Translations under genes and position numbers: made by a program | Shown: positions 1-11,110 of the stretch, piece after piece | How positions within the stretch are numbered: the stretch's first letter is position 1 | Layout: each line of letters starts with the position of its first letter | Notes under the pieces: generated by a model | What the model saw: the letters and a program-made list of their open reading frames with translations, nothing else | Told to the model about the DNA's origin: nothing | Databases searched by the model: none | Origin: Betaproteobacteria bacterium | GTDB lineage: Bacteria > Pseudomonadota > Gammaproteobacteria > Burkholderiales > Burkholderiaceae_A | Assembly: GCA_016868255.1 (NCBI GenBank) | Contig: VGHN01000001.1 | Coordinates: forward strand, 62,001-126,000 | Length of the DNA: 64,000 nucleotides | Reading direction: 5' to 3'

Positions 1-1
1 A

Positions 2-1795
2 CTCCATGGGTCCGGTGAAGCCTCGATCGCGTTGGCCTACCCGCTCGACCGAGGCCGCCAGGTGTTCAAGCAGCAGCCATTCGAAGGAATACTGGCCAAC
101 CTTAAGCGTCGATGGGAAGAAACCGACTCGCCCGCCGTGAGGGAAGAGTTGGGCAAGTACAGGCGCTTGAGACCCTGCCAAGCCTGCAATGGAAGTCGAT
201 TGCGACCCGAGGCGAGGGCCGTTCGACTCGGGCAGGGCGAGCGGTCAATTGGGCTTTCGGAGTTGGTCGCCTTGCCGCTCGGAAGGGTTGCATCCCACTT
301 GGATGCCTTGGAACTCACCGGTCAGCGGGCGTCGATTGCCCAACGAATTCTCGAGGAGATTCGCAGCCGCCTGCTTTTCCTGAATAACGTGGGCCTCTCT
401 TACCTGAGCCTGAATCGTTCTGCGGTGACGCTCTCGGGAGGCGAATCCCAGAGAATTCGGCTCGCGAGTCAGATTGGGGCCCAGCTCTCGGGCGTGATGT
501 ACGTCCTGGATGAGCCCTCAATAGGCCTGCATCAACGAGACAACGATCGCCTACTCGAGACATTGAGGAAGCTTCGAGATCTCGGCAACACTGTCATCGT
601 GGTCGAGCATGACGAGGATGCGATTCGAACCGCAGACCACATCATCGACATGGGCCCCGGCGCGGGAAGCCTGGGTGGCGAGGTGGTCGCCCATGGCCCA
701 CTGGACCTCATTCTTCAGAGCGACGGCCTCACTGGTCAGTACCTCTCCGGTCGGCGCCGCATCGAACGTCCCAAACGCCGCCACGCATCCGACGGTCGTC
801 GGCTTCGCATTCAAGGCGCATCGGGGAACAACCTACGGGCCGTTGATGTTGATTTTCCGGTGGGCCTATTTTCCTGCGTGACGGGCGTTTCAGGGAGCGG
901 CAAATCGACACTGGTCAACGAGACCTTGGCTCGAATCGTCGCAAAACATCTCTACGGAAGTCGAGAAGAACCTGCGCCTTATGCAGCCATCGAGGGACTT
1001 GAACACATTGACCGCCTGATCTGCGTGGATCAGAGCCCGATTGGCCGAACTCCACGCAGCAATCCGGCCACATACACCGGCCTCTTTACGCCGATTCGCG
1101 ATCTCTTTGCCGGCTCTCCAATGGCCCGGGAGCGCGGCTACGATGCTGGTCGCTTCTCATTCAATGTGAAAGGTGGGCGATGCGAAGCCTGCCAAGGCGA
1201 CGGCCTGGTGAAAGTTGAGATGCACTTTCTCCCCGATCTCTATGTGCCCTGCGACCAATGCAAGGGCTTGCGTTACAACCGAGAGACCCTCGATGTGCGT
1301 TACCGAGGAAAGACGATTGCTGAAGTGCTCGACCTCACCATTGATGATGCCTCGGCATTCTTTGCCGCCATTCCCACCGTTGCAAGAAAACTCGATACGC
1401 TCAAGGAGGTGGGCCTGGGCTATCTTCGACTGGGCCAGAGCGCCACAACCCTCTCGGGCGGTGAGGCGCAGCGGGTCAAACTTGCGTGCGAGTTGAGCAA
1501 GCGCGACACCGGGAAAACGCTCTACATCCTGGATGAGCCCACCACCGGACTTCATTTTCACGACACCGCGATGCTACTCAAGCTCCTGCACCACCTGCGA
1601 GATGCCGGTAACACCATCGTCGTCATCGAGCACAACCTCGATGTGATTCAGGCCGCCGACTGGATCATCGATATGGGTCCGGATGGTGGAGAGGGGGGCG
1701 GAGAGGTTGTTGCCAGCGGCACGCCGGAGTCCATCGCAAGAAGTCCAGAGAGTCTTACCGGCCGCTATCTTCTGCCAATACTCGAGAATTCTTAG
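2..1795 (+). CDS. uvrA: UvrABC excinuclease subunit A (5' truncated by window edge)
   Basis: DNA-damage recognition ATPase of nucleotide excision repair; it loads UvrB on lesions. The frame is open from base 2, so the gene starts outside the window. The visible ~597 residues begin in the middle of the first ATPase half and run to the C terminus; full UvrA is about 940 residues. Visible marks are the zinc-binding CQACNG that begins the insertion, a first ABC signature ([13 protein letters not shown]) with its Walker B ([11 protein letters not shown]), the second Walker A ([10 protein letters not shown]), a second zinc module (CEACQGDG...CDQCKG), and the second signature and Walker B ([24 protein letters not shown]). 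The stop overlaps the convergent phosphatase gene by 4 nt. The listed TTG start at 32 is an artefact of truncation. Confidence 0.97.
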   Translation, partial: LHGSGEASIALAYPLDRGRQVFKQQPFEGILANLKRRWEETDSPAVREELGKYRRLRPCQACNGSRLRPEARAVRLGQGERSIGLSELVALPLGRVASHLDALELTGQRASIAQRILEEIRSRLLFLNNVGLSYLSLNRSAVTLSGGESQRIRLASQIGAQLSGVMYVLDEPSIGLHQRDNDRLLETLRKLRDLGNTVIVVEHDEDAIRTADHIIDMGPGAGSLGGEVVAHGPLDLILQSDGLTGQYLSGRRRIERPKRRHASDGRRLRIQGASGNNLRAVDVDFPVGLFSCVTGVSGSGKSTLVNETLARIVAKHLYGSREEPAPYAAIEGLEHIDRLICVDQSPIGRTPRSNPATYTGLFTPIRDLFAGSPMARERGYDAGRFSFNVKGGRCEACQGDGLVKVEMHFLPDLYVPCDQCKGLRYNRETLDVRYRGKTIAEVLDLTIDDASAFFAAIPTVARKLDTLKEVGLGYLRLGQSATTLSGGEAQRVKLACELSKRDTGKTLYILDEPTTGLHFHDTAMLLKLLHHLRDAGNTIVVIEHNLDVIQAADWIIDMGPDGGEGGGEVVASGTPESIARSPESLTGRYLLPILENS

Positions 1796-2448
1796 GGCAG
1801 AACTGTCAGCCGGGCAATCACTTGCCAGTCGCCGCCTGGCTGGGCACGAACCGCGAGCATTTCCCCCATGCCAACGCCCTGACCACTCAATGCGCCGATG
1901 GTGACCTGGTGGGTGACCCAGATCTCCAAACCACGGCCCGGCATCTCACCAGCCCGTTTCAAACCAAGTATCTGACGCTGTCGATTTCCGTGGCCCTGAA
2001 AGAATGAATTCAGGTCAGGATGAGGCTCAACCCTTGATCGCCCAAAGGCCTCCGCGGCGGTGTCCAAACAACGACACCACTGGCTCGAGCGAACTCGCGA
2101 GAAGACGATGCCGTGACGTGCAAACCAAGCACCCATCGCACGCGCCTGTTGCTGCCCCTCCAGGGAGAGGTTGCGCTGTGTTGCGCAGTCCTCGAGACGA
2201 AACCCCGGGGGGTCTCCAATCCCCGGGACAGTCTGGGCGTGCCGAACGAGCACCAGAGTGCTTGGTTGGGCAAGTGCATTTAGAAACACCCGTTCGGCGG
2301 CGCCAACATCAGAGGTCCTTGGCGGTTCGGGCGCTGCCAATGCGACGCCAAGTCCAGGGCCATTGAGGACCGAAAGACAGGCGATCAATGAAATGAGTCG
2401 GATGGCCCCTAGGAATCGCTCGATGCCAATTTGGTAGCCTTTGAACAT
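1792..2448 (-). CDS. Exported histidine phosphatase family protein
   Basis: Histidine phosphatase (phosphoglycerate-mutase-like) superfamily member of about 218 residues. The RHG-type motif is present as LVRHAQT, followed by a conserved arginine region ([14 protein letters not shown]) and a late histidine in [11 protein letters not shown], so the catalytic His/Arg set looks intact. An N-terminal hydrophobic stretch ([11 protein letters not shown] ... ALAAPEP) looks like a signal peptide, suggesting a periplasmic enzyme. The substrate is unknown. The start is uncertain: the longest ORF begins at 2469, only 3 bp from the divergent OsmC start, but GGAGG lies 8 nt before an in-frame TTG (2454) and 14 nt before the ATG at 2448, so an internal start is preferred. 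The stop overlaps uvrA by 4 nt. Confidence 0.8.
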   Translation of the reverse strand: MFKGYQIGIERFLGAIRLISLIACLSVLNGPGLGVALAAPEPPRTSDVGAAERVFLNALAQPSTLVLVRHAQTVPGIGDPPGFRLEDCATQRNLSLEGQQQARAMGAWFARHGIVFSRVRSSQWCRCLDTAAEAFGRSRVEPHPDLNSFFQGHGNRQRQILGLKRAGEMPGRGLEIWVTHQVTIGALSGQGVGMGEMLAVRAQPGGDWQVIARLTVLP

Positions 2449-2472
2449 CAGCAAATAGAAAGCCTCCATTCA

Positions 2473-2892
2473 ATGAGTCTCATTACCGCAAATCTCCACC
2501 GGGCCACCGGTGCCATCACTACACTGAGTAATGGGCGCCACACGTGGACCTCTGATGTGCCCAAAACCCATGGATCACTCGATGCGGCGCCCGATCCTCA
2601 CGATCTGCTGGATTCCGCCCTGGCCGCCTGCACTGTGTTGACCTTGGAACTCTATGCCCGACGCAAGGGAGATTGGGCCAATTCTCGTTTTAGTTGTGCG
2701 GTTGAGCGTGTCTCAGAGACTCGGGGAGAGGATGGCCAAGTTCACTATCGGCTGCGCAGGGAGGTCAGTGCCGATGGCCCACTCACTGAAGATCAAAAGA
2801 TCAAACTTCTCGAGATCGCGAACAAATGCCCCATCCATCGGTTGATGGCCGGACAAATCGAGGTCGATACTGCAATTAGCGCGGCAGATTAG
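2473..2892 (+). CDS. OsmC family peroxidase-like protein
   Basis: OsmC/Ohr superfamily proteins are thiol-dependent hydroperoxide reductases. This 139-residue protein has the two family cysteines in their usual contexts, [17 protein letters not shown] and [10 protein letters not shown], and the N-terminal beta region typical of the YhfA/OsmC branch. The ATG at 2473 ([10 protein letters not shown]) is chosen because the upstream extension to 2431 has no family character. It starts 24 nt from the preferred start of the divergent phosphatase and its 3' end overlaps gltD by 17 nt tail to tail. Role: probably detoxification of organic peroxides; the exact substrate cannot be read from sequence. 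Confidence 0.85.
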   Translation: MSLITANLHRATGAITTLSNGRHTWTSDVPKTHGSLDAAPDPHDLLDSALAACTVLTLELYARRKGDWANSRFSCAVERVSETRGEDGQVHYRLRREVSADGPLTEDQKIKLLEIANKCPIHRLMAGQIEVDTAISAAD

Positions 2893-4345
2893 ACGAGCCC
2901 ATTAGAAAAGTATCGATCGAACGGGCCGCTTGCCTCCCCTCGCGTATCGCCCAGACCACCAGAGACTGCCCCCTTCGCATATCGCCCGCAGCGAAAACCT
3001 TGGGCACATTCGTAAAGTAGGAACGGTCTCCCTCGGTCCCTGATTTGGCGTTGCCACGGTTATCGAGATCAACGCCAAAGGCCTGAACAACCGACCCCAC
3101 CGGTGAGACAAATCCCATGGCCAGAAGCACAAGGTCGGCGGGCAGTGTGCGCTCGGTCCCCGGAACCTCCTCCATCTTTCCATCTTTCCATTGAACGTTG
3201 CACGCCTTCAAACCAGTGAGGCGGCCTGACTCACCCACGAACTCCTTGGTCGCTATCGCAAACTCTCTGTCACAACCCTCTTCATGGCTCGATGAGGTCC
3301 GCAACTTGTAGGGCCAATAGGGCCAAGTCAAGGACCGGTCCTCTTGCTCGGGTGGCATCGGCATGAGTTCAAACTGAGTGACACTCTTGGCACCATGGCG
3401 GTTGCTGGTCCCCACACAGTCCGATCCCGTATCACCACCGCCGATCACGATGACGTGCTTGCCATCGGCCCGAATTTGATTGGGGAATGGGTCCCCCGCA
3501 TTGACTTTGTTCTGCATTGGCAGAAACTCCATCGCAAAGCACACCCCCTTGAGTTCCCGGCCGGGCACCGGCAAATCGCGGGGCTGCTCGGCCCCGCCAG
3601 TCAACAAAACCGCATCGAACTCGGCCAGAAGGTCTTTGGGCGCAATGGAGTTGCTCGCCCAGTTGGTTACCTTCGTATCCTTGGGAAGATCAGCAACAAG
3701 CACAGAAGTCTTAAAGACAACGCCCTCGGCCTGCATCTGCTCAACACGCCGGTCAATGTGGCTCTTCTCCATCTTGAAATCGGGAATGCCGTAGCGCAAG
3801 AGCCCGCCAACCCGATCGTTCTTCTCAAAAACCGTCACGGCGTGCCCCGCTCGGGCCAGTTGTTGCGCCGCAGCCATCCCGGCTGGTCCTGACCCCACCA
3901 CGGCGACTTGCTTGCCAGTCTTCTTATCGGCAGGCATCGGCTTGACCCATCCCTCTTTCCAACCTCGATCGATGATGCCGTGCTCGATGGACTTGATGCC
4001 GACTGCATCGCTGTTGATGTTAAGCGTGCAAGCCGCCTCACACGGTGCTGGGCAGACCCGCCCTGTGAACTCGGGAAAATTATTGGTCGAGTGGAGGACA
4101 TCGAGCGCGGCGCGCCACTGACTCTGAAAGACCAAATCATTGAAGTCGGGAATGATGTTATTGACTGGGCAGCCGTTGTTGCAGAAGGGGATGCCGCAAT
4201 CCATGCAGCGCGCTGCCTGCTGATGGGCTTGGTCCTCAGAGAGGCCAATGACAAACTCTTTGTAATGTTTGACTCGGCTATTGGGCTCCTGGTAGCCCTC
4301 CTTGACCCGGCCGAGTTCCATGAATCCTGTGACTTTTCCCATCAT
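2876..4345 (-). CDS. gltD: Glutamate synthase (NADPH) small subunit
   Basis: The beta subunit of NADPH-GOGAT feeds electrons from NADPH via FAD and 4Fe-4S clusters to GltB for glutamate formation from glutamine and 2-oxoglutarate. The N-terminal cysteine clusters are intact ([14 protein letters not shown] and [12 protein letters not shown]). The FAD Rossmann motif ([16 protein letters not shown]) follows, then the NADPH Rossmann motif ([15 protein letters not shown]) and the C-terminal FAD motif [17 protein letters not shown]. The 489-residue length is normal. It lies 52 bp downstream of gltB on the same strand and is presumably co-transcribed from the gltB promoter. Two adjacent ATGs (4345, 4342) could start it. 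Confidence 0.97.
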   Translation of the reverse strand: MMGKVTGFMELGRVKEGYQEPNSRVKHYKEFVIGLSEDQAHQQAARCMDCGIPFCNNGCPVNNIIPDFNDLVFQSQWRAALDVLHSTNNFPEFTGRVCPAPCEAACTLNINSDAVGIKSIEHGIIDRGWKEGWVKPMPADKKTGKQVAVVGSGPAGMAAAQQLARAGHAVTVFEKNDRVGGLLRYGIPDFKMEKSHIDRRVEQMQAEGVVFKTSVLVADLPKDTKVTNWASNSIAPKDLLAEFDAVLLTGGAEQPRDLPVPGRELKGVCFAMEFLPMQNKVNAGDPFPNQIRADGKHVIVIGGGDTGSDCVGTSNRHGAKSVTQFELMPMPPEQEDRSLTWPYWPYKLRTSSSHEEGCDREFAIATKEFVGESGRLTGLKACNVQWKDGKMEEVPGTERTLPADLVLLAMGFVSPVGSVVQAFGVDLDNRGNAKSGTEGDRSYFTNVPKVFAAGDMRRGQSLVVWAIREGRQAARSIDTFLMGSSNLPR

Positions 4346-4397
4346 TCAATCTTTCTTTGAGTAACTGCAAACGCCCTTATTTCGATCAACATTCCGC

Positions 4398-7300
4398 CTA
4401 AACGGTGGCCGTCTCTTTCGAGGTCTTTGACTGGTTGCGTGCGTGAATTTCAGCCAAAGCCCGCCGGTACTCGGCAGGGAACACCTTGACAAACCTTGTT
4501 CGGGATTGGGCCCAGTGGTCGAGCACCTCTCTGGCCCTTGCGCTTCCTGTCCATCGGAGGTGTTCTTCAATCAGACGACGGAGTTGTTGTTCATCGGTGG
4601 TTGCGCGATGCCAGATGGCTGGATCCATCGTCTTTCGCTGCTCGGCATCACTCAGGACAGGCTCTAGCGTCACCATCGACATATTGCAACGACTTGCGAA
4701 ATCGCCCATGGGGTCATAGACGTAGGCAACACCACCCGACATTCCTGCGGCAAAGTTTCTGCCCGTCTGACCCAACACCACCACCGTTCCTCCAGTCATG
4801 TACTCACAGCCGTGGTCTCCTGTTCCCTCGACCACCGCCGTGGCGCCCGAGAGCCGCACTCCAAAGCGCTCTCCGGCTACCCCGCGAAAGAAGGCTTCGC
4901 CCGAGGTCGCGCCATAGAGCACCGTGTTGCCCACGACGATGTTTTCGTGGGCATCCCCGCGAAACTCAATCGAAGGTCGCACCACAATCCGCCCGCCAGA
5001 GAGGCCCTTGCCGGTGTAATCATTTGCATCGCCGATTAGATAGAGAGTGATCCCCTTGGCCAGAAATGCGCCGAATGATTGGCCACCGACACCCTCTAAT
5101 TGGATGTGCAAGGTGTCGTCCGGTAGTCCGTCGGGGTGGCGCTTGATTAACTCGCCCGAGAGCATCGCCCCGACGGTGCGATTGACATTCCGTGCCACCT
5201 CAATGAAGTGAACCTTCTCCCCCTTCTCAAGTGCTGGTTTGGACTTCTGAATCAGAATCTGATCGAGTGCCTTGTCAAGCCCGTGGTCTTGTCCCTCGGT
5301 GTGACGCAGCGCATCTGGGTTGGCCATGAATGGCTTCATAAAGAGCCGGCTGAAATCGAGACCGCGGGCCTTCCAATGTGCAATGCCCTGACGCATGTCG
5401 AGCAAATCGACCCGGCCAACCAAATCTTCAAACCGAGCGATTCCAAGTTGCGCCATGATCTGACGCACTTCCTCAGCGACGAAAAAGAAGTAATTCACTA
5501 CGTGCTCGGGCTTGCCCTGAAAGCGCTTTCTGAGCACTGGGTCCTGCGTGGCCACTCCCACTGGACAGGTATTGAGATGGCACTTGCGCATCATGATGCA
5601 TCCCTCAACCACCAAGGGGGCTGTGGCAAAACCCATCTCATCGGCTCCAAGAAGAGCAGCAATAACGACGTCTCGTCCCGTCTTCATCTGCCCATCGGCC
5701 TGCACACGAATGCGGCTGCGCAGGCCATTCATTACCAAGGTCTGCTGGGTCTCGGCCAAGCCGATCTCCCATGGCGAGCCGGCATGCTTGATCGAAGAGA
5801 GCGGGGAAGCCCCCGTGCCACCATCATGGCCCGCGATCACCACATGATCGGCCTTTGCCTTTGAAACGCCTGCGGCCACGGTTCCGACGCCCACCTCCGA
5901 TACCAGCTTGACCGAAATGTCGGCATGCGGTGCGACGTTTTTCAGGTCGTGAATGAGTTGGGCGAGGTCTTCGATTGAATAAATATCGTGATGGGGCGGC
6001 GGCGAGATAAGACCAACGCCAGGAACCGAATGCCGAAGTGTTCCGATGTAGTCGGACACCTTGCCCCCTGGCAACTGACCACCCTCGCCGGGTTTCGCAC
6101 CCTGTGCCATCTTGATCTGGACCTGATCGGCAGAGACGAGGTACTCGGTGGTGACACCGAATCGACCCGAGGCCACCTGCTTGATCTTCGAACGAAGGCT
6201 GTCGCCGTCTTCAAGGCTGTAATCGGACTCAATCTGCGCTGCGCCGATCATGTCAGAGAGCTTGGTGCCGGCGGCGATTCGTATACCCTTGAGCTCATCG
6301 CGATACCGTCGCTTGTCCTCGCCCCCCTCCCCGGTGTTTGATTTGCCCCCAATCCGGTTCATGGCGACCGCCAGAGTCGCATGGGCCTCGGTCGATATCG
6401 AGCCCAATGACATCGCCCCCGTGGCGAAACGTTTGACAATCTCAGTGACCGGTTCCACCTCCTCAATGGCGATGGCGCTTGTAGGGTCAACACGAAATTC
6501 AAAGAGCCCGCGCAGGGTCATGTGCCTGCGGCTCTGGTCGTTGATGATCTGCGCGTACTCCTTGTAGGAGTTGAACTGATTGGCCCGCGTTGCATGTTGC
6601 AGCTTCGCAATGGCATCTGGTGTCCACATGTGTTGTTCGCCGCGAGTCCGCCAGGCGTACTCACCTCCGGCATCGAGCATCTCGGCCAAGACAGGGTCCT
6701 GCCCGAATGCCTGACGGTGGGTCCGAATGGCCTCCTCTGCCATCTCGAATATTCCGATGCCCTCTACTGCGCTGGGCGTTCCAGTGAAGTAGCGATCGAT
6801 GGTGGCCGAGTTGATGCCGATGGCCTCGAAAATCTGAGCACCGCAGTAAGACATGTAGGTGGAAATTCCCATCTTGGACATGATCTTGGCCAGTCCCTTG
6901 CCAATGGCTTTCACATAATTTGCAATCGCCTTGTCTGCGCTGAGCGCTCCCGGCAGGGACTTGTGCAGCGAGACGATCGTCTCCATTGCGAGGTAGGGGT
7001 GCACTGCCTCTGCGCCATAGCCAGCGAGAACTGCAAAGTGGTGGACCTCTCGGGCTGCACCCGTCTCCACAACAAGGCCTGCAGAAGTCCTCTTCCCCGC
7101 CTGAACAAGGTGCTGATGAACTGCAGAGAGTGCCAAGAGGGATGGAATGGCAACCCGCTCGATCGAGACTCCTTTGTCGCTCAGTATCAGGATGTTGGCG
7201 CCCGAATCAATGGCATCGGCCGCCTCTGCACAGAGCGTGGAGAGCCTTGCCTCAACACCTTCCTTGCCCCAGTCGACGGGATACGTGATATCGATCACCG

Positions 7301-9080
7301 TGCTGCGAAACTTTCCTCTGGTGTGCTTCTCGATATCCCGCAAGCGCTGCATTCCTGCAAAGTCGAGGACCGGCTGATCGACCTCAAGGCGCAGCGGTGG
7401 GTTGACCTGGTTGATGTCCAGGAGATTTGGCTTGGGCCCAATGAACGAATTCAAGGACATCACAATGGCTTCACGAATCGGATCAATGGGCGGGTTTGTG
7501 ACTTGGGCGAAGAGTTGCTTGAAGTAGTTGAACAGCGGCTTGTTGCGATCGGATAAAACCGCCAGGGGCGAGTCGTTGCCCATGGAGCCCACAGCCTCCT
7601 CTCCTGCCTGTGCCATGGGGGCCAGCAGAAATTTGAGGTCTTCCTGGGTATAGCCAAACGCCTGCTGACGGTCCAGCAGCGCCAGAGCATTGGGGCTTGG
7701 CCGATTCTCGGCCATTGGGTCAAGCCCATTGAGCTCAACGCGCACATTGTCAATCCATTGCTTATACGGTCGAATCTTGGAGAGCGAGGCTTTGAGTTCC
7801 TCGTCGTGAATCATTCGACCCTGCTCAAGATCGATGAGAAACATTTTTCCTGGCTGGAGACGCCACTTCCGAACAATCTTGCTCTCGGGGATTGGCAGCA
7901 CACCCGACTCGGATGCCATCACCACAAGATCGTCATCTGTAATGCAGTAACGCGAAGGGCGCAGACCATTTCGATCGAGGGTGGCCCCAATCTGGCGGCC
8001 ATCGGTGAAGACAATGGATGCGGGGCCATCCCATGGTTCCATCATCGCGGCGTGGTACTCGTAGAAGGCCCGCCGACCTTCATCCATGGTGGTGTGCTGC
8101 TCCCACGGTTCGGGGATCATCATCATCACGGCGTGGGCCAGGGGGTAACCGGCCGCGACAAGAAGCTCTAAGCAGTTGTCGAAGGTGGCGGTGTCGGACT
8201 GGCCAGGAAAACTAATTGGGTAGAGTTTCTGCAGATCGGCGCCGAGCACAGGTGAGTTCATCACCCCCTCGCGCGCGCGCATCCAGTTGTAGTTCCCCTT
8301 GACCGTATTGATCTCCCCGTTGTGGGCCACCATTCGATAGGGATGCGCAAGGGGCCACTCGGGGAAGGTATTGGTTGAAAAGCGTTGATGCACCAGGGCC
8401 AGGGCCGAGACACAACGTGGATCCGCCAAGTCCTTGTAGTAGATGCCCACCTGATCAGCCAGCAACAGCCCCTTGTAAACCAGGGTTCGGCTCGACATGG
8501 ATGGCACGTAGTATTCCTTGCCATGCTGAAGGCGCAGAGATTGAATCGCGCTTGAGGCGGTTTTGCGTATGACGTAGAGCTTGCGCTCAAGTGCGTCCTG
8601 CACAACCACATCGGCACCTCGGCCAATGAAGAGTTGCCGGATCAATGGCTCTTTGGCACGAACCCGGGGCGACATTGGCATCGATGAGTCGGTTGGGACG
8701 TCGCGCCAGCCGAGAACAACCTGGCCCTCCGCAACCACGGCCCGCTCCAGGGCCCTCTCACAGGCGATGCGAGAGGCATGCTCCTTGGGAAGAAAGACCA
8801 TTCCCACGCCATACTCGCCGGGGGGCGGTAGCAAGACACCCTGCCGAGCCATGTCTTGCCGCAGGTAATCGTCGGGAATTTGAATCAGAATCCCCGCCCC
8901 ATCGCCCATCAATGCGTCGGCCCCCACTGCACCCCGATGGTCGAGGTTTTTCAAAATCAGGAGCCCCTGCTCGACAATTTCGTGGGACTTGTGTCCGCGG
9001 ATGTGGGCGACGAATCCGACACCGCAGGCGTCGTGTTCGTAGGAGGGGTCGTAGAGGCCTTGGGGGTGGGGGTGGGTCAT
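4398..9080 (-). CDS. gltB: Glutamate synthase (NADPH) large subunit
   Basis: The alpha subunit of GOGAT has an N-terminal Ntn-type glutaminase domain whose catalytic cysteine is in [12 protein letters not shown] (processed N terminus expected at Cys). A central domain follows, then the FMN/3Fe-4S synthase domain ([34 protein letters not shown]) and a C-terminal GltB beta-helix ([18 protein letters not shown]). Its 1560 residues are normal for proteobacteria. Together with gltD it makes the ammonia-assimilation enzyme. A sigma70-like promoter lies 31-59 bp upstream. No frameshift or missing motif was seen. Confidence 0.98.
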   Translation of the reverse strand: MTHPHPQGLYDPSYEHDACGVGFVAHIRGHKSHEIVEQGLLILKNLDHRGAVGADALMGDGAGILIQIPDDYLRQDMARQGVLLPPPGEYGVGMVFLPKEHASRIACERALERAVVAEGQVVLGWRDVPTDSSMPMSPRVRAKEPLIRQLFIGRGADVVVQDALERKLYVIRKTASSAIQSLRLQHGKEYYVPSMSSRTLVYKGLLLADQVGIYYKDLADPRCVSALALVHQRFSTNTFPEWPLAHPYRMVAHNGEINTVKGNYNWMRAREGVMNSPVLGADLQKLYPISFPGQSDTATFDNCLELLVAAGYPLAHAVMMMIPEPWEQHTTMDEGRRAFYEYHAAMMEPWDGPASIVFTDGRQIGATLDRNGLRPSRYCITDDDLVVMASESGVLPIPESKIVRKWRLQPGKMFLIDLEQGRMIHDEELKASLSKIRPYKQWIDNVRVELNGLDPMAENRPSPNALALLDRQQAFGYTQEDLKFLLAPMAQAGEEAVGSMGNDSPLAVLSDRNKPLFNYFKQLFAQVTNPPIDPIREAIVMSLNSFIGPKPNLLDINQVNPPLRLEVDQPVLDFAGMQRLRDIEKHTRGKFRSTVIDITYPVDWGKEGVEARLSTLCAEAADAIDSGANILILSDKGVSIERVAIPSLLALSAVHQHLVQAGKRTSAGLVVETGAAREVHHFAVLAGYGAEAVHPYLAMETIVSLHKSLPGALSADKAIANYVKAIGKGLAKIMSKMGISTYMSYCGAQIFEAIGINSATIDRYFTGTPSAVEGIGIFEMAEEAIRTHRQAFGQDPVLAEMLDAGGEYAWRTRGEQHMWTPDAIAKLQHATRANQFNSYKEYAQIINDQSRRHMTLRGLFEFRVDPTSAIAIEEVEPVTEIVKRFATGAMSLGSISTEAHATLAVAMNRIGGKSNTGEGGEDKRRYRDELKGIRIAAGTKLSDMIGAAQIESDYSLEDGDSLRSKIKQVASGRFGVTTEYLVSADQVQIKMAQGAKPGEGGQLPGGKVSDYIGTLRHSVPGVGLISPPPHHDIYSIEDLAQLIHDLKNVAPHADISVKLVSEVGVGTVAAGVSKAKADHVVIAGHDGGTGASPLSSIKHAGSPWEIGLAETQQTLVMNGLRSRIRVQADGQMKTGRDVVIAALLGADEMGFATAPLVVEGCIMMRKCHLNTCPVGVATQDPVLRKRFQGKPEHVVNYFFFVAEEVRQIMAQLGIARFEDLVGRVDLLDMRQGIAHWKARGLDFSRLFMKPFMANPDALRHTEGQDHGLDKALDQILIQKSKPALEKGEKVHFIEVARNVNRTVGAMLSGELIKRHPDGLPDDTLHIQLEGVGGQSFGAFLAKGITLYLIGDANDYTGKGLSGGRIVVRPSIEFRGDAHENIVVGNTVLYGATSGEAFFRGVAGERFGVRLSGATAVVEGTGDHGCEYMTGGTVVVLGQTGRNFAAGMSGGVAYVYDPMGDFASRCNMSMVTLEPVLSDAEQRKTMDPAIWHRATTDEQQLRRLIEEHLRWTGSARAREVLDHWAQSRTRFVKVFPAEYRRALAEIHARNQSKTSKETATV

Positions 9081-9110
9081 TTCTTTGTCCGACGCAAAAG
9101 TGAGCTATGG

Positions 9111-9139
9111 ATTATCCAAAGTCATGCTCCGCTTGGCAA
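9111..9139 (-). promoter_or_regulatory. Predicted sigma70 promoter for gltBD
   Basis: On the minus strand TTGCCA (9134-9139) is followed by a 17-bp spacer and GATAAT (9111-9116), one mismatch from consensus in each of the two boxes. Transcription would start about 24 nt before the gltB ATG. No clear operator was seen. Confidence 0.65.
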
Positions 9140-9172
9140 AGGAAATTCCCTCTAATGTCGCTTTAGAGATAG

Positions 9173-9205
9173 ATTTAAATTAGGGTCAGATCCATATTTA
9201 AATTA
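9173..9205. repeat. Direct repeat atttaaatta flanking a ggtcagatcc motif
   Basis: The 10-mer atttaaatta occurs at 9173-9182 and 9196-9205, with agggtcagatcc between. The second copy includes the stop codon of the adjacent transposase-like gene. GGGTCAGA-type and GGGGACATACC-type sequences (the latter at 9231) at the 3' end of Y1/REP transposase genes are a familiar arrangement, so this may be the residual end of the element. Confidence 0.4.
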
Positions 9206-9937
9206 ATTGATACCCGATTCCTGTTTATTTGGGGACATACCATTTCCCCCCTTGGGTCGGCCTCTGGGCCGGCTGGCCCAGGCATTCCTCTCCTCCGGTG
9301 GCAGGCGAGCCCAGTCCAGCTCAGTGAGCAGAGGACACCCACTCGCAAGCCCCTTCTCCATTCCCTGGACCAGGGACGCCTCCAATGGCTCTTGAAGGAT
9401 TCGAGCGAATGCAGCCTCCCGCTCAAACGGGGTGTTTCCAAGAGACCAGTAACCGGCAATGGTCTGAATCGGCGACATCGGTGGAGCTGCTCGTTTCCCC
9501 GCCAAGACCCCTGCCGAGGACCAAGGCCAATCCAAGGGGTCTGCGCAGAGCCCCGCCCGAACGGGCTGCCAAGCAAACCATCTCATGGCAGATAACCCAT
9601 GCGCTTGCGCAGATATCCAATAGCTTCGGTAACGCCCTTCCCATGGGGTGCCCGAACGTCGCCAACGGCGATTAAATAAAGGCACATATCGACGTCCAAC
9701 TTGCTGAATGGTCTCCGCCATCGCGCGGCTGCGTTGAGGCGTTACGAGCCAGTGGGCTTCTCGAGCCACCACCGACCAAGCATGAACCCACAGGCCGTTG
9801 CCCATGGCCGACTCCAGAAAGACGTTGATGTAAGCCTCTCTGTCCTGGGCGTCAATGCAGAAGGGCTCGTCGGCATGGCCTCGCTGGGCCAGGTGATAGG
9901 TGCGCCCCGAAACGATCTGGCGAGGTCGCCTTGCCAT
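9203..9937 (-). CDS. REP-associated tyrosine transposase (RAYT/Y1) homologue, catalytic residues lost
   Basis: A 244-residue protein with the architecture of Y1/RAYT transposases: N-terminal MARRPRQIVSGRTYHLAQRG, a central GRRYVPLFNRRWRRSGTPWEGRYRS block, QPVRAGLCADPLDWPWSS, and a basic RPRGRPKGGNG tail. In active relatives the HUH metal site reads NHVHLL; here it reads REAHWL (E60-A61-H62), so the first histidine is gone. The nucleophilic tyrosine of the RYIELNPVRAG motif is replaced by tryptophan (RWFAWQPVRAG, W120). The reading frame is otherwise full length with no stop or frameshift. It starts 12 bp downstream of aroB. It is either a decaying element or a domesticated DNA-binding protein. 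Confidence 0.85.
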   Translation of the reverse strand: MARRPRQIVSGRTYHLAQRGHADEPFCIDAQDREAYINVFLESAMGNGLWVHAWSVVAREAHWLVTPQRSRAMAETIQQVGRRYVPLFNRRWRRSGTPWEGRYRSYWISAQAHGLSAMRWFAWQPVRAGLCADPLDWPWSSAGVLAGKRAAPPMSPIQTIAGYWSLGNTPFEREAAFARILQEPLEASLVQGMEKGLASGCPLLTELDWARLPPEERNAWASRPRGRPKGGNGMSPNKQESGIN

Positions 9938-9949
9938 TTGGTGGCGGCC

Positions 9950-11092
9950 CTAAGCCGTCATGGCCTGCAGGCTTGCGCTGACTGCGCCGTCGTCTACCGG
10001 CCTGAACTCGGCCTGACCAATGCCTGTGAGCAGGATGTAACGAATACGCCCCGCGGCCGCCTTCTTGTCGTGCCGCATCCAATCAAGGTAAGTCTGGGCG
10101 GACCACTTCGGTGGCTGCGTAGGCAGGCCTGCCCGCTTCACCAACTCAAGGACTCGGGAGGCATCGTCTGCTTGCACTTGGCCCAGGTCCTGCGAGAGCC
10201 GGGTGGCCATGACCATCCCGCAACCAACAGCCTCTCCATGAAGCCAAGTCCCAAATCCAAGACCCGCCTCAATGGCGTGCCCAAACGTGTGGCCGAAATT
10301 AAGCAACGCCCGACGACCCGAAGATTCACGTTCATCCTCAGCAACCACCATGGCCTTGAGTTGGCAGGACCTTTCAATGGCATAGGCGAGACTGGCGGGA
10401 TCTCTGGCCACAAGGGCGTCCATTGATTCTTCGAGCCAGTTAAAAAACCCTTCATCGAGGCTTGCACCGTACTTAATGATTTCGGCGAGACCCGCACTGA
10501 ACTCCCTTCCCGGAAGGCTCGATAAGACCGACATATCGATCACCACCGCCTTGGGTTGGTAGAAGGCCCCAATCATATTTTTTCCAAGGGGGTGATTCAC
10601 ACCTGTCTTGCCACCAACAGAGGAGTCGACCTGGGCCAATAAAGTGGTTGGGGCCTGAACAAAACCCACCCCCCGTTGATAGCAAGAGGCGGCAAAGCCC
10701 GCCATGTCGCCCACGACACCTCCTCCCAGCGCAAGGACAGTGCTAGAGCGATCCACCTGGGCCTGCATCATTGAATCCAAAATGGTCCCGAGATGGGCCA
10801 TGTCCTTGAAGGCTTCACCGTCGGGCAAGACCACCTCAATGACCTCCTTGGCCAAGGCCTTGAGCGCGCTGACCACCGAGGCCAGGTAGAGGTGGGCAAC
10901 CGTAGTGTTGGTGACCACCACCACCTGCCGAGAATCGATGCAAGCGCTCCACACACTGGGCAGATCAAGCAGGCCCTCCCCAATCGATATCGGATAACCA
11001 CGACCGTCGCTCAGTCCAACCTCAACGGTGGCGTGAATTCGAGGCCCCGACTGACTGGCGTCGGTCGGGGGGAACGAGCGGGGCGTCTTCAT
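9950..11092 (-). CDS. aroB: 3-dehydroquinate synthase
   Basis: Second step of the shikimate pathway: DAHP to 3-dehydroquinate, using NAD and a divalent metal. Family marks seen are LPDGEAFKDM (NAD/substrate loop), ALGGGVVGDMAGFAASCYQRG, QAPTTLLAQVDSSVGGKTGVN, KNMIGAFYQP, and the metal-ligand regions around LNFGHTFGHAIE and LHGEAVGCGM. About 380 residues from the ATG at 11092 (MKTPRSF); the ORF track extends to a TTG at 11110 that abuts the aroK stop. It sits directly behind aroK, so the two are almost certainly co-transcribed and possibly translationally coupled. Confidence 0.96.
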   Translation of the reverse strand: MKTPRSFPPTDASQSGPRIHATVEVGLSDGRGYPISIGEGLLDLPSVWSACIDSRQVVVVTNTTVAHLYLASVVSALKALAKEVIEVVLPDGEAFKDMAHLGTILDSMMQAQVDRSSTVLALGGGVVGDMAGFAASCYQRGVGFVQAPTTLLAQVDSSVGGKTGVNHPLGKNMIGAFYQPKAVVIDMSVLSSLPGREFSAGLAEIIKYGASLDEGFFNWLEESMDALVARDPASLAYAIERSCQLKAMVVAEDERESSGRRALLNFGHTFGHAIEAGLGFGTWLHGEAVGCGMVMATRLSQDLGQVQADDASRVLELVKRAGLPTQPPKWSAQTYLDWMRHDKKAAAGRIRYILLTGIGQAEFRPVDDGAVSASLQAMTA

Positions 11093-11110
11093 AGGTCGTA
11101 TTGTGCCCAA

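Noticed and set aside
6522-7556. 344-aa plus-strand ORF opposite gltB
   Set aside because: No recognisable motifs; gltB is intact and continuous on the minus strand.
9701-10426. 241-aa plus-strand ORF across the transposase/aroB junction
   Set aside because: Antisense to two well-supported genes and lacks any domain pattern.
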